The notes: generated by a model from the sequence alone, not told the origin. DNA of 64,000 bases from Aegilops tauschii subsp. strangulata (GCF_002575655.3 NC_053037.3:568518880-568582879), one strand, 5' to 3'. Positions 1 to 12,969 are shown, counted from the first letter of the stretch. Numbers and translations are program-made.

Positions 1-27
1 AATCCTCACCAAGGAAACCACCAAGAC

Positions 28-104
28 CCCCGGCAAGCGTCTTGCCGGGGACAACTGTGACACCACGGCAAGACCCTTGCCGCCCCCCGGCAAGGCCCTT
101 GCCG
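28..104. repeat. Cluster of three short inverted repeats in the LTR
   Basis: The palindrome CGGCAAG-(3 nt)-CTTGCCG occurs three times, at 31-47, 66-82 and 88-104. The first is extended by flanking CCC/GGG. Each could form a hairpin with a 7-bp or longer stem. The function is unknown; the cluster lies in what would be the LTR U3 region, upstream of the TATA box. Confidence 0.75.
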
Positions 105-514
105 AGGGCGTCAGCGGGGCCACTACCAGGCCCGCACCAACCCAGAGTCCACCGCCGTTCGCATGCAGCTGCCAGCCCAACCAACTGGGGAGGCACCTGC
201 GTGGCAACATGTAGTTTCTAGGCCAAATCAGCAAGCACCTGCGTGGTGGCATGAAGATCTTCGTGAAGACCCTACCACCGTGCCACCTGAGCTGCCTGCC
301 TGCCTACATGGCGCTGCATGCATCGCTGGCTAGGGCGCGTGTCGAAGCGAGGAGGAGCGGCGACGGACGGGACGGGCCTCGTTCCCGTCCCCGATAAAGC
401 TAATGGACACCTAAGTAGTGCATTTAATGCACTTTGTCCCGTAATGCCATGCGATAGGCTCGCGCACTGTAGGCCTTTCCACCTCCCGTGTGCCACTATG
501 GCAACCCCTTTTCC

Positions 515-522
515 CTATAAAA
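515..522 (+). promoter_or_regulatory. TATA box of the outer Gypsy LTR
   Basis: CTATAAAA lies in a C-rich context about 250 bp before the LTR end. Transcription would start near 545. Confidence 0.55.
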
Positions 523-814
523 GGAGGCATGAGGCGACCAGGAGAGGGATTCGGCTTTTGGAACTACGCAGCCACTGTAGCTAGTTTGAAAGCTCAAGAA
601 CACTCAATACATCCACCAAAGCAGGACTAGGGTTTTACGCATCCTCGCGGCCCGAACTTGGGTAAACGATCCGTGTGCTTGCGGCTAAACCTGCTCTTCT
701 CACTACCCCGCGCCCGCCGACTGTATAAGGGATCCTAGTGAACCCATAGGTGTCGTTCCCACCGACATCTTTGAGGATCTGGTTTAGCAGTTAGCCTAGC
801 AGTTCTTCGTCACC

Positions 815-2748
815 ATGGCCCCCAAGAAGAAGGCAGCCACGACGGTCGGTTCGTCGGGAGCCAGACGGCCCGTACCGGTGAGGGCGAGTAGCGAGCCGGC
901 CGCGGACAGGACCCGAGGCGGGGCCCGCGAGTACCAACATCGCTCTAGCAGTCAGAGCCTGGCGAGCGGCGTCGTTCGTGCGCAAGACGGCGGGCCGCAC
1001 GCCACGGAATCCAGAGACGGAGCTGGGCCCCCGCAGGTGGCGCGGGGCCCTCCGGGGTCGCCGCCATGCCACCCACGGGCGGCGCGGCGACCTCCAGGAC
1101 ACCCACCACGACGCACACAGCGCGCTCTTCCCATTGTGTGTGCTACGAGCAGCGTCACCACGCCGATGACCCTAGGCACTGCCGTGGGAAGAGCCCTGTG
1201 CATCCTCTGCGGGACGAAGGAGGCCAGCATGCCCGCCGAAGCGCCGGCGACAATGGCACGCAACCGCTGGGCCGTGACAGAGCTCCTTCTAACGTGGTTA
1301 GAAGTCGAAGCACGCCACGGACCACGCAACTTTCGCCACCACCCACGCCAGCAGAAGCTTTGGCACGCGTGCAGCTGCTCCTCGACTTCCCTCCTGCTGC
1401 GGAGAAGCTCGACGAGTGGAGAGCCACCATCCGAAGCCTCGTCGCCGTCGCCAACAAAGACGAGCCACGGCCGGCAGGGCCCTCGGGCCGACGCTCCGTC
1501 GAGCCACCACATGCCAGCGGTGGGAGAACCTGGGGAGCTGCAGCCACAGTACACTCTCCTCCCCCGCGCCAGATGCCACCGGTGCCGGTCTGTCGTGACG
1601 ACGCATATGATAATGTTTCCATAGCGTCGTCCGACCCATGGACCCACCGCGATCGGTGTCATGTTCTTCAAGAATGAGCTCATGAAGACGCTCGAACCAC
1701 TATCGAGCGCCGGTGCGATACACGCCACCAGTCGGATAAGCGGGCGGGACCCGCTATGGACCACCCAACACTAGGGGGCTCCGGCGGCCTACCTTACGAG
1801 GTGGGTTGCCCAGCCTTTACCCGTGAGCTGTAGTAGTTCCAGTGGCCGTCCCACCGCACGTTCAAGCCTGACGTCGGCGAGAAGTACAACGACAAGACCC
1901 ATCCGTCAGAGTACCTCAGCATCTACACCATCGCGATGCAAGCTGCTGGAGCTTGCGACGATAAGGTGCTCGCCAATTACTTCCCGTTGGCACTGAAAAC
2001 CAATGTCATGTCTTGGTTGATGCACTTGCCGGCGGATTCCATTTCTTCTTGGTCGGATCTGTGCCATGAGTTTGTTAGTGCCTTCACTAGAGGCCACCAA
2101 GCTCATGGCCAGGCCAGTGATTTGCATATCTTTCCCCAGAAGGAAGGCGAAAACCTGCGCAAGTACATCCAGAGATTCAGCCGGGTGCAGTGCAACATCC
2201 CCGATGTTCATCCCGCCGCCGTGATTAGCATGTTCCATCAGAACGTGCGCAACCGCAAGATGCGCGAAGAGCTGGCGATGAACAAGGTTAAGGATGTGGC
2301 CGAACTTTATGTTCTGACTGATAGGTGCGCCTGGGCTGAAGAGGGAAGGAAGTACCCCGGCGAGGACGCCAGTGTGGAAACCAACTCTACCGATGAAGAC
2401 ATCGCCACCCCGACGAAGAAGGGCCGACGATGCAACAGGAAGCGCAAGGGAAAAGCCGTGCTTGCCGTCGTGGGATCCGACGACACCGGCGCCGCCAAGA
2501 AGGCCAAGGCAGACGACCCCGACAAGGAGATTGCCGGGTGCGCCGCCTACCGGGCCTTGGCGGCTGCGGACAAGCCAGGAGGCTCCGACAAGCAGTATTG
2601 CAAGATCCACCGCACCAAGGGCCACGACCTCCAGAACTGCCGACAGGTCGAGCTGCTTGCCGAAAAGCGAAAGGCCGAGTACGAGAGGCGAGACAAGGAG
2701 AAGGGTCAGGATGGTGCCGAAGGATCCGACAAGAAGCGTGGCGGGCAA
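815..2748 (+). pseudogene. Decayed gag of outer Gypsy element, cut by CACTA
   Basis: A possible start at 815 opens with a basic Met-Ala-Pro-Lys-Lys-Lys stretch, and the frame then shifts. The clear part is 1936-2748. It reads as a retrotransposon gag (capsid) domain with VMSWLMHLPADSISSW, followed by a segment around FSRVQCNIPDVHP, and then a lysine-rich tail. A Cys/His motif near the end (YCKIHRTKGHDLQNC) resembles the short zinc-binding motif of this Gypsy group. The frame is lost exactly where a CACTA terminus begins at 2749. Gag would form the particle that packages element RNA. Frameshifts before 1936 and truncation make it non-functional. The missing protease and RT may be the fragment at 55985-57615. 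Confidence 0.75.
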
Positions 2749-3185
2749 CACTACAAAAAAACACACTTCCGTGATGATACGTGTTTGTCATAGTAGGTCA
2801 CGTTTTCTGTCATGCATGTACATCCATGACAAATTTATGACAGAATCAAGATAGTCATACCTGTGCTGTCGTAGAAGTGTTCCATGACATTACCAAAATT
2901 ATCATCAAGGAAGTGTCCACTTCCATGACGATAAATCGCGTGTCACAGAAGTGCTTTCGTCAAGGGTGACCGACACGTGGCATCCACCGTAACGGAACGC
3001 CGTTAAGATATCGGGTCCGGTTTTGGATCCGATAACCCGTTAACAGCCCTGACCAATGGGGATTTTCCACGTGTAAAATCATCATTGGCTGGAGGGAACA
3101 CGTGTCGGCTCGCCGTTGGGACAGATGTCATCCACTCATTGGACCCAAAGCGCCTATGATACGTCGACACATGGCACGACCTAAC
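2749..3185 (+). mobile_element. CACTA (En/Spm) transposon, left terminus
   Basis: The element starts with CACTACAAAAAAACACAC, the CACTA terminal inverted repeat. Short degenerate motifs around CTTCCGTGA and TGTCATG follow, as in grass CACTA ends. It interrupts the gag frame of the outer Gypsy, and the preceding bases CAA would be one half of the 3-bp target duplication. It is interrupted at 3186 by the Tat-like Gypsy and resumes at 37275. I could not find the matching right terminus, so the total length is unknown. Confidence 0.75.
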
Positions 3186-3371
3186 TGTCGGAGTAAATGG
3201 CCACGGGTAGTCTAACCGACTCCCCCTGGCTCTTCGAAAAATTATCAGGCCAATCGAGCCTTTAAGCATCCAGAGCCTGGGGCCGCCTTCCTCCGGCCGG
3301 CTATCCCCAGGGCCGACTCCCAGAAGGCGACCCGGCCTCAAAAACCTTCCCGAAGAAAGCTACGAGATGGC
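3186..3371 (+). repeat. 5' LTR of Tat-like Gypsy, first piece
   Basis: This piece matches the start of the 3' LTR at 36109-36294 almost base for base, and stops where the Copia LTR begins. The last five bases (ATGGC) are the left target duplication of the Copia element. Confidence 0.85.
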
Positions 3372-4984
3372 TATTGGAAATATGCCCTAGAGGCAATAAT
3401 AAAATGGTTATTACTGTATTTCCTTGTTCATGATAATTGTCTATTGTTCATGCTATAATTGTATTAACTGGAAACCGTAATACATGTGTGAATACATAGA
3501 CCACAACATGTCCCTAGTAAGCCTCTAGTTGACTAGCTCGTTGATCAATAGATGGTTATGGTTTCCTGACCAAGGACATTGGATGTCATTGATAACGGGA
3601 TCACATCATTAGGAGAATGATGTGATGGACAAGACCCAATCCTAAGCATATCACAAGATCGTGTAGTTCGTTTTGCTAGAGCTTTTCTAATGTCAAGTAT
3701 CTTTTCCTTAGACCATGAGATTGTGCAACTCCCGGATACCGTAGGAGTGCTTTGGGTGTACCAATCGTCACAACGTAACTGGGTGGCTATAAAGGTGCAC
3801 TACAGGTATCTCCGAAAGTGTCTGTTGGGTTGGCACGAATCGAGACTAGGATTTGTCACTCCGTATGACGGAGAGGTATCTCTGGGCCCACTCGGTAACG
3901 CATCATCATAATGAGCTCAATGTGACTAATGAGTTAGCCACGGGATCATGCGTTACGGAACGAGTAAATAGACTTGCCGGTAACAAGATTGAATGAGGTA
4001 TTGGGATACCGACGATCGAATCTCGGACAAGTAACATACCGATAGACAAAGGGAATTATATACGGGATTGATTGAATCCCCAACATCGTGGTTCATCCGA
4101 TGAGATCATCGTGGAACATGTGGGAGCCAATATGGGTATCCAGATCCCGCTATTGGTTATTGGCCGGAGAGGTGTCTCGGTCATGTCTGCATGGTTCCCA
4201 AACCCGTAGGCTCTACACACTTAAGGTTCGGTGACGCTAGAGTTGTTATGGGAAATAGTATGTGGTTACCAAAGGTTGTTCGGAGTCCCGGATGAGATCC
4301 CGGACATGACGTGGAGCTCCGGAATGGTCCGGAGGTGAAGATCGGTATATTGGACGAAGGGTATTCGAGTCCGGAATTGTTCCGGGGGTACCAGGCTATG
4401 GCCAGCATGTCCGAAAGGGGTTTCGGAGGCCCCGACAAGCGTTGGGGGGCCTTATGGGCCAAGGGGAAGGGGCAAACCAGCCCACTAAGGGGCTGTGCGC
4501 CCCTCTCAACCCCTCTCACGTAACGTGGAGAGGTGGGGGCGCCTCCCCTAGGGCAGCCACCCCTCCCGGCTTGGGGGGCAAGTTTCCCAGGGGTGGGGGC
4601 GCCCAAACCCATCTAGGGTTTCCCCTGTGGCCGCCGCCCCTCCGCTAGGGAACCCTAGGGCGCCTCCTCCACCCCCTTCCCCCTATATAGTGAGGGAGAG
4701 AGAGGGCATCGCCACCATGCCGTCGTGCTGCTGGAGTTCTCCCTATATGTCCCCGGGCTGTACGTGTGTTGAACGCGGAGGCGCCGTCCGTTCGGCGCTA
4801 GATCGGATCTTCCTCGATTTGAATCGCCGCGAGTATGACTCCATCAACCGCGTTCTTGTAACGCTTCCGCTTAGCGATCTTCAAGGGTATGAAGATGCAC
4901 TCACTCTCTCTTGTTGCTAGCATCTCCTAGATCGATCTTGGTGACACGTAGGAAAATTATGAATTATTGCTACGTTCCCCATCA
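3372..4984 (+). repeat. 5' LTR of Copia element (1613 bp)
   Basis: Aligned with the 3' LTR, this copy lacks two blocks near 4708-4745: roughly 100 bp after GAGAGAGGGCA and roughly 40 bp after TGGAGTTCTCCCT. Otherwise it differs by scattered substitutions. The primer-binding site that should follow (4985 onward) is degraded to GGGGCATCATGAGC. Confidence 0.85.
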
Positions 4985-7900
4985 GGGGCATCATGAGCTA
5001 GGTCTATGCGTAGATTCTATGCACGAGTAGAACACAAAGTAGTTGTGGGCGATGATTTGTTCAATTTGCTTACCGTTACTAGTCTTATCTTGATTCGGCG
5101 GCATTGTGGGATGAAGCGGCCCGGACCGACCTTACACGTACTCTTACGTGAGACGGGTTCCACCGACTGACATGCACTTTATGCATAAGGTGGCTAGCGG
5201 GTGTCTGTCTCTCCCACTTTAGTCGGATCAGATTCGATGAAGAGGGTCCTTATGAAGGGTAAATAGCAATTGGCATATCACCGTTGTGGCTTTTGTGTAG
5301 GTAAGAAACGTTCTTGCTAGAAACCCATAGCAGCCACGTAAAACATGCAACAACAATTAGAGGACGTCTAACTTGTTTTTGCAGGGTATACTATGTGATG
5401 TGATATGGCCAAAAGGACGTGATGAATTATATATATGTGATGTATGAGACTGATCATGTTCTTGTAATAGGAATCACGAGTTGCATGTCGATGAGTATGA
5501 CAACCGGTAGGAGCCATAGGAGTTGTCTTAATTTATTGTATGACCTGCATTTCAATGAAAAATGCCATGTAATTACTTTACTTTATTGCTAACCGTTAGC
5601 CATAGTAGTAGAAGTAATAGTTGGCGAGACAACTTCATGAAGACACGATGATGGAGATCATGATAATGGAGATCATGGTGTCATGCCGGTGACGAAGGTG
5701 ATCATGCCGCGCCTCGAAGATGGAGATCAAAGGCGTAAGCTGATATTGGCCATATCATGTCACTTTATGATTTGCATGTGATGTTTGTCATGTTTACATC
5801 TTATTTCCTTAGAACGACGGTAGCATAAATAAGATGATCCCTCACTAAAATTTCAAGAGATGTGTTCCCCCTAACTGTGCACCGTTGCGAAGGATCGTTG
5901 TTTCGAAGCACCACGTGATGATCGGGTGTGATAGATTCTAACGTTCGCATACAACGGGTGTAAGCCAGATTTACACATGCGAAACACTTAGGTTGACTTG
6001 ACGAGCCTAGCATGTACAGACATGGCCTCGGAACACAAGAGACTGAAAGGTCGAACATGAGTCGTATAGTAGATACGATCAACATGGAGATGTTCACCAT
6101 TGATGACTAGTCCGTCTCACGTGATGATCGGACACGGTCTAGTCGATTCGGATCATGTATCACTTAGATGACAAGAGGGATGTCTATCTAAGTGGGAGTT
6201 CATTAAATAATCAAATGAACTTAATTATCATGAACATAGTCAAAAGGTCTTTGCAAATTATGTCATAGCTTACACTTTGGTTCTACTGTTTAAGATATGT
6301 TCCTAGAGAAAATTTAGTTGAAAGTTGATAGTAGAAATTATGCGGACTGGGTCCGTAAACTGAGGATTATTCTCATTGCTGCGCAGAAGGCTTATGTCCT
6401 TAATGCACCGCTCGGTGTGCTGAACCTCGAGCGTCGTCTGTGGATGTTGCGAACATCTGACATACACGTTTTGATGACTTCGTGATAGTTCAGTGCGTAA
6501 TGCTAACGGTTTAGAATTGAGGCGCCAAAGACGTTTTGGAAACGTCGTAGGACATGTGAGATGTTCCAAAGACCGAAATTGGGATTTCAGACTAGTGCCC
6601 ACGTCAAGAGGTATGATACCTCTGACAAGTTTCTTAAGCCTGCAAACTAAGGGAGAAAAGCTCAATCGTTGAGCATGTGCTCGGATTGTCTGAGTACTAC
6701 AATCGCTTGAATCGAGTGGGAGTTGTCTTCCAGATGAGATAGTGATGGTTCTCCAAAGTCACTGCCACCAAGCTACTAGAGCTTCGTGATGAACTATAAC
6801 ATATCAGGGATAGATATGATGATCCTCGAGCTATTCGCGATGTTTGACACCGCGAAAGTAGAAATCAAGTAGGAGCATCAATTGTTGATGGTTAGTAAAA
6901 CCACTAGTTTCAAGAAGGGCAAGGGCAAGAAGGGATACTTCATGAAACGACAAATCAGTTGCTGCTCTAGTGAAGAAACCCAAGGTAGAACCCAAACCCG
7001 AGGCTAAGTGCTTCTGTAATGAGGGGAACGGTCACTGAAGCAGAACTGCCCTAGATACTTGGTAGATGAGAAGGCTGGTAACGTCGACAGAAGTATATTG
7101 GATATACATTATATTAATGTGTACTTTACTAGTACTCCTAGTAGCACCAGGGTATTAGATACCGGTTCGGTTGCTAAGTGTTGGTAACTCGAAATAAAAG
7201 GCTACGGAATAAACGGAGACTAGCTAAAGGTGAGATGACGATATGTGTTGGAAGTGTTTCCAAGGTTGATGTTGTCAAACATCGTACGCTCCGTCTACCA
7301 TCGGGATTGGTATTAAACCTAAATAATTGTTATTTGGTGTTTGCGTTGAGCATAGACATGATTGGATTATGTTTATCGCAATACGGTTATTCATTTAAGG
7401 AGAATAATGGTTACTCTGTTTATTTGAATAATACCTTCAATGGTCTTGCACCTAAAATGAATGGTTTATTGAATCTCGATCGCAGTGATACACATGTTCA
7501 TGCCAAAAGATATAAAATAGTAATGATAGTACCACATACTTGTGGCACTGCCATTTGAGTCATACTGGTATAAAATGCATGAAGAAGCTCCATGTTGATG
7601 GATCTTTGGACTCACTCATTTTTGAAAAGATTGAGACATGCCAACCATGTCTATTGGTAGATATGCATGAAGAAACTCCATACAGATGGATCGTTTGGAC
7701 TCACTTGATTTTGAATCACTTGTGACATGCAAATAATAACACATGGGCAAGATGACTGAAAGGCCTCGTTTTCAGTAAGATGGAACAAGAAAGCAACTTG
7801 TTGGAAGTAATACATTTTGATGTGTGCAGTCCAATGAGTGCTGAGGCAGGCAGTGGATATCGTTATGTTCTTACTTCACAGATGATTTGAGTAGGTGCCG

Positions 7901-10105
7901 AGTATATTTACTTGATGAAACACAAGTCTGAATTATTGAAAGGTTCAAGTAATTTCAGAGTGAAGTTGAAGATCGTCGTGACAAGAGGATAAAATGTCTG
8001 TGATATGATCATAGAGATGAATATTTGAGTTACGAGTTTGGCACACAATTAAGACATTGTGGAAATTGTTTCACAACTAATACCGCCTGGAACACCATAG
8101 TGTGATGGTGTGTCCGAACATCATAACTGCACCCTATTGGATATGGTGCATACCATGATGTCCCTTATCGAATTACCGCTATCATTTATGGGCTAGGCAT
8201 TAGAGACAACCGCATTCACTTTAAATAGGGCACCGCGCAATTCCGTTGAGACGACACCGTTTGAACTATGGTTTAGAGAAACCTAAGCTGTTGTTTCTTA
8301 AAAGTTTGGGGCTGCAACGCTTATGTGAAAAAGTTTCAGGCTGATAAGCTCGAACCCAAAGCGGATAAATGCATCTTCATAGAATACCCAAAACAGTTGG
8401 GTATACCTCCTATTTCAGATCTTGAAGCAAAAGTGATTGTTTTTAGAAATGGGTCCTTTCTCGAGGAAAAGTTTCTCTCGAAAGAATTGAGTGCGAGGAT
8501 TCTGGAGACTTGATGAGGTTATTGAACCGTCACTTCAACTAGTGTGTAGCAGGGCAGAGGAAGTTGTTCCTGTGGCACCTACACCAATTGAAGTGGAAGC
8601 TTATGAGAGTGATCATGAAACTTCGGATCAAGTCACTACCAAACCTCGCAGGTCGACAAGGATGCGTACTACTTCAGAGTGGTATGTAATCCTGTCTTGG
8701 AAGTCATGTTGCTAGACAACAATGAACCTACGAGCTATGGAGAAGCGATGGTGGGCCCAGATTCCGACGAATGGCTCGAGGCCATAAAATCCGAGAGAGG
8801 ATCCATGTATAAAAACAAAGTATAGACTTTGGAAGAACTACTTGATGGTCGTAAGGCTGTTGGGTGCAGATGGATTTTAAAAGGAAGACGGACAATGATG
8901 ATAAGTGTCACCATTAAGAAAGCTCGACTTGTCGTTAAGATGTTTTCCGACAAGTTCAAGGAGTTGACTGCGATGAGACTTTCTCACTCGTAGCGATGCT
9001 AAGAGTCTATTGGAATTATATTAGTAGTTACTGCATTATTTATGAAATCTTGTAGATAGGATGTCAAAACATTGTTTCCTCGACGATTTTCTTGAGGAAA
9101 GGTTGTATGTGATACAACCAGAAGGTTTTGTCAATCCTGAAAGATGCTAACAAGTATGCAAATCTCCAGCAATCCTTCTAAGGACTGGAGTAAGCATCTC
9201 GGAGTTGGAATGTACGCTTTGATGAGATGATCAAAGATTTTGGGTTTATACAAAGTTTATGAGAAACTTGTATTTCCAAAGAAGTGAGTGGGAGCACTAT
9301 ATAATTTTTGATGAGTATATGTTGTTAACATATTGTTGATCAGAAATGATGTAGAATTTCTAGAAAGCATACAGGGTTATTTGAAAAGTGTTTTTCAATG
9401 GAAAACCTGGATTAAGCTACTTGAACATTGAGCATCAAGATCTATAAGGATAGATAAAAAACGCTTAATAGTACTTTCAAATGAATACATACCGTGACAA
9501 GATTTTGAAGGAGTTCAAAATAGATCAGCGAAGAAGGAGTTCTTGGTTGTGTTACATGGTGTTAGTATTGAGTAAAACTCAAGACATGACCACGGCGGAA
9601 GAGAGAGAAAGGACGAAGGTTGTCCCCTATGCTTTAGACGTAGGCTCTACAGTATGCTATTCTGTGTACCGCACCTGAAGTGTGCCTTGCCATGAGTCAG
9701 TCAAGGGGTACAAGAGTGATCCAGGAATGGATCACATGACAGCGGTCGAACTTATCCTTAGTATCTAGTGGACTAAGGAATTTTCTCGATTATGGAGGTG
9801 GTAAAAGAGTTCATCGTAAAGGGTTACGTCGATGCAAACTTTGACACTAATCCGGATGACTTCGAGTAGTAAACCGGATTCGTATAGTAGAGCAGTTATT
9901 TGGAATAGCTCCAAGTAGGGCGTGGTAGCTGCATCTACAAGATGACATAGAGATTTGTAAAGCACACACGGATCTGAAAGGTTCAGACCCGTTGACTAAT
10001 AACCTCTCTTACAAGCGAGATATGAACAAACCCCATGGGTGGTGGATTCATTGCAATCACATAGTGAGGTGCACTAGATTATTGACTCTAGTGCAAGTGG
10101 GAGAC
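4985..10105 (+). pseudogene. Decayed Copia gag-pol polyprotein
   Basis: No long frame survives, but the domain order can be followed. The gag zinc knuckle is near 7011-7060 (CNEGNGH then KQNC, with a stop in between). A protease-like VLDTGS is near 7150-7170. The integrase zinc-binding part (HCHLSHTGIKCMKKLH, then CQPC) is near 7540-7660. Integrase core remnants are near 7815-8000, RT start remnants near 8750-8960, and an RNase H tail (YVDANFDTNPDD) near 9828-9867. The region ends with DPLTNNLSYKRDMNKPHG just before the polypurine tract. The order gag-PR-INT-RT-RH is Copia. Many stops and small indels make it non-functional. Confidence 0.8.
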
Positions 10106-11859
10106 TATTGGAAATATGCCCTAGAGGCAATAATAAAATGGTTATTATTGTATTTCCTTGTTCATGATAATTGTCTATTGTTCATGCTATAATTGTATTA
10201 ACTGGAAACCGTAATACATGTGTGAATACATAGACCACAACATGTCCCTAGTAAGCCTCTAGTTGACTAGCTCGTTGATCAATAGATGGTTATGGTTTCC
10301 TGACCATGGACATTGGATGTCATTGATAATGGGTTCACATCATTAGGAGAATGATGTGATGGACAAGACCCAATCCTAAGCATATCACAAGATCGTGTAG
10401 TTCGTTTTGCTAGAGCTTTTCTAATGTCAAGTATGTTTTCCTAAGACCATGAGATTGTGCAACTCCCGGATACCGTAGGAGTGCTTTGGGTGTACCAAAC
10501 GTCACAACGTAACTGGGTGGCTATAAAGGTGCACTACAGGTATCTCCGAAAGTGTCTGTTGGGTTGGCACGAATCGAGACTGGGATTTGTCACTCCGTAT
10601 GACGGAGAGGTATCTCTGGGCCCACTCGGTAATGCATAATCATAATGAGCTCAATGTGACTAATGAGTTAGCCACGGGATCATGATTTACGGAACGAGTA
10701 AAGAGACTTGCTGGTAACGAGATTGAACGAGGTATTGGGATACCGACGATCGAATCTCGGACAAGTAACATACCGATAGACAAAGGGAATTGTATACGGG
10801 ATTGATTGAATCCCCGACATCATGGTTCATCCGATGAGATCATCGTGGAACATGTGGGAGCCAATATGGGTATCCAGATCCCGCTATTGGTTATTGGCCG
10901 GAGAGGTGTCTCGGTCATGTCTGCATGGTTCCCGAACCCGTAGGGTCTATACACTTAAGGTTCGGTGACGCTAGAGTTGTTATGGGAAATAGTATGTGGT
11001 TACCGAAGGTTGTTCGGAGTCCCAGATGAGATCCCGGACATGACGAGGAGCTCCGGAATGGTCCGGAGGTGAAGATAGGTATATTGGACAAAGGGTATTG
11101 GAGTCCGGAATTGTTCCGGGGGTACCAGGCTATGGCCAGCATGTCCGGAAGGGGTTTCGGAGGCCCCGGCAAGCGTTGGGGGGCCTTATGGGCCAAGGGG
11201 AAGGGGAAAACCAGCCCACTAAGGGGCTGTGCGCCCCTCCCAACCCCTCTCACGTAACGTGGAGAGGTGGGGGCGCCTCCCCTAGGGCAGCCACCCCTCC
11301 CGGCTTGGGGGGCAAGTTTCCCAGGGGTGGGGGCGCCCAAACCCATCTTGGGTTTCCCCTGTGGCTGCCGCCCCTCCCCTAGGGAACCCTAGGGCGCCTC
11401 CTCCACCCCCCTTTCCCCTATATATATAGCGAGGGAGAGAGAGGGCAGCCACACCCCTGGCCTGGCGCAGCCCTATCCTCCTCCAACTCCTCCTCCTCCT
11501 CCTCCGTAGTGCTTAGAGAAGCTCTGCCGGAGAACCACGAGCTCCATCGCCACCACGCCGTCGTGCTGCTGGAGTTCTCCCTCAACTTCTCCTCTCCCCT
11601 TGCTGGATCAAGAAGGATGATATGTCCCCGGGCTTTACGTGTGTTGAACGCGGAGGCGCCATCCGTTCGGCGCTAGATCAGATCTTCCGCGATTTGAATC
11701 GCCGCGAGTACGAGTCCATCAACCGCGTTCTTGTAACGCTTCTGCTTAGCGATCTTCAAGGGTATGAAGATGCTCTCACTCTCTCTCATTGCTAGCATCT
11801 CCTAGATCAATCTTGGTGACACGTAGGAAAATTTTAAATTATTGCTACGTTCCCCATCA
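10106..11859 (+). repeat. 3' LTR of Copia element (1754 bp)
   Basis: Full-length partner of the 5' LTR. It retains the two blocks missing there, including a run of CTC/CTCCTC repeats near 11480-11505 and a TATATATA motif at 11420-11428 that probably serves as the LTR promoter. Confidence 0.85.
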
Positions 11860-11864
11860 ATGGT

Positions 11865-12875
11865 CGACTCCAGGAAGCCGGCCCCAAGAGGACCGACTCC
11901 CAGAAGCCGGCCATGAAGAGATCCGACTCCCAGAAGCCGGCCAAGACTGCACCCACCAGGGCTGCACCCACATAACGGTGATAAGATGGGGCGTGGCCGC
12001 AGTACAGCCCACTACCCCCGAATCCCGGAACAGGCATGGCCACAGGACGCCGTACGGGTCAGCTATCCCCCGTCCGGCGCGGCACTGTAGCCATGTTGAC
12101 CTCGATGTCACCCACGACAGGCGCCAGTACGGCCCGCGGGTGGCGGGCCCCTTTAGCCACAGAGACGCTCGAAGGCGGCCCGGCCCCCCTAGTCGGCCTG
12201 GGGCGTAGCCGGCTCCCAATAGCCGGCTACCTCCCTCCCTCGAAACATGTGCATCATTAAGGAGACGAGACGAGGTGAGGCTACAGTGAGAGCCCGCAAG
12301 GCGGTGGCACTGTAGCCATGCTTACCTCGACAAAGCCCTCGTCATCAGAGGCGAGGCAACAGTAACTAGCCGCCGACAAGGCCCCCAAGCGGTGGGGCCG
12401 GCCTGTCGGCCAAGAGGCCGGCAATCGGCGGGACCCACCAGTCGGCGGGCCCCAATGGCCGACGGAGAAGCCGGCGAGCACAGACACTGACGGTTGGGAC
12501 CCGCGCCCAGCCGTATTACCATTGTACCCCTGGGGGTAGGCCTATATAAAACCCCCGGGACACCCATGCAAAGGGTGGATCTCATAGAGTTTCACACACC
12601 ACATAGAGAGAAAAGGAGAGCTAGCCGTGCCCTTCTTCTTTCCCTAGCCAAACAGCTCAAGGAGCACTTGTAGCTACTTGTATTGATCTAGTGATCATGC
12701 GGAGACCCCGCAGAGCAGGACTAGGGGTCTTATCTCCACGGAGAGCCCCGAACCTGGGTAAGATCCGCCGGCGTGCATGTCTTCGCCTTATCCCGTTTCC
12801 AGGCACCGGCGATGTCTTACTGGCTCCCACAATGATAAGCCACCCGTTGGCATATGTCGCACCTACCACCCGACA
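11865..12875 (+). repeat. 5' LTR of Tat-like Gypsy, second piece
   Basis: Continues the LTR after the Copia insertion and matches 36295-37274. It contains three copies of a CCGACTCC(C)AGAAGCCGG motif, a TATA box, and ends CACCCGACA. Compared with the 3' LTR it keeps about 40 bp near 12168-12208 that are absent there. Confidence 0.85.
12542..12551 (+). promoter_or_regulatory. TATA box of Tat-like Gypsy 5' LTR
   Basis: CTATATAAAA stands about 330 bp before the LTR end. The same motif is at 36941-36950 in the 3' LTR. Confidence 0.6.
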
Positions 12876-12877
12876 TT

Positions 12878-12893
12878 TGGCGCCCACCGTGGG
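12878..12893 (+). other. Primer-binding site of Tat-like Gypsy
   Basis: TGGCGCCCACCGTGGG begins two bases after the LTR end. It starts with TGG as expected for pairing to a tRNA 3' CCA end. The tRNA species was not determined. Confidence 0.75.
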
Positions 12894-12969
12894 ACCAGGT
12901 GCACCGTCGTCCGGAGACCTGTTCTGGACGGGAACCCTTTTCCTCCCCCGCGAGCGTAGCCAGCCTGCT

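Larger units (their letters stand above)
1..767 (+). repeat. LTR of outer Gypsy element, left end outside window
   Basis: The stretch ends in a typical LTR terminus (ACCGACA at 761-767) shortly before a gag-like reading frame. It contains a TATA box followed by a GC-rich transcribed leader. The left boundary is not in the window, so length and target duplication cannot be judged. The sequence just after 767 does not show a clean primer-binding site, which fits an old copy. The same element may continue at 55985. Confidence 0.7.
3372..11859 (+). mobile_element. Copia retrotransposon of WIS/Angela/BARE type, nested in Gypsy LTR
   Basis: Two LTRs (3372-4984 and 10106-11859) flank a decayed gag-pol. 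The LTR text (GGAAATATGCCCTAGAGG start, CGTTCCCCATCA end) is the familiar Triticeae WIS/Angela/BARE type. The target duplication is ATGGC (3367-3371) and ATGGT (11860-11864); the intact site can be read in the 3' LTR near 36287-36295. Both LTRs begin TA instead of the usual TG. The polypurine tract GTGCAAGTGGGAGAC directly precedes the 3' LTR. Orientation is the same as the host element. Confidence 0.9.
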
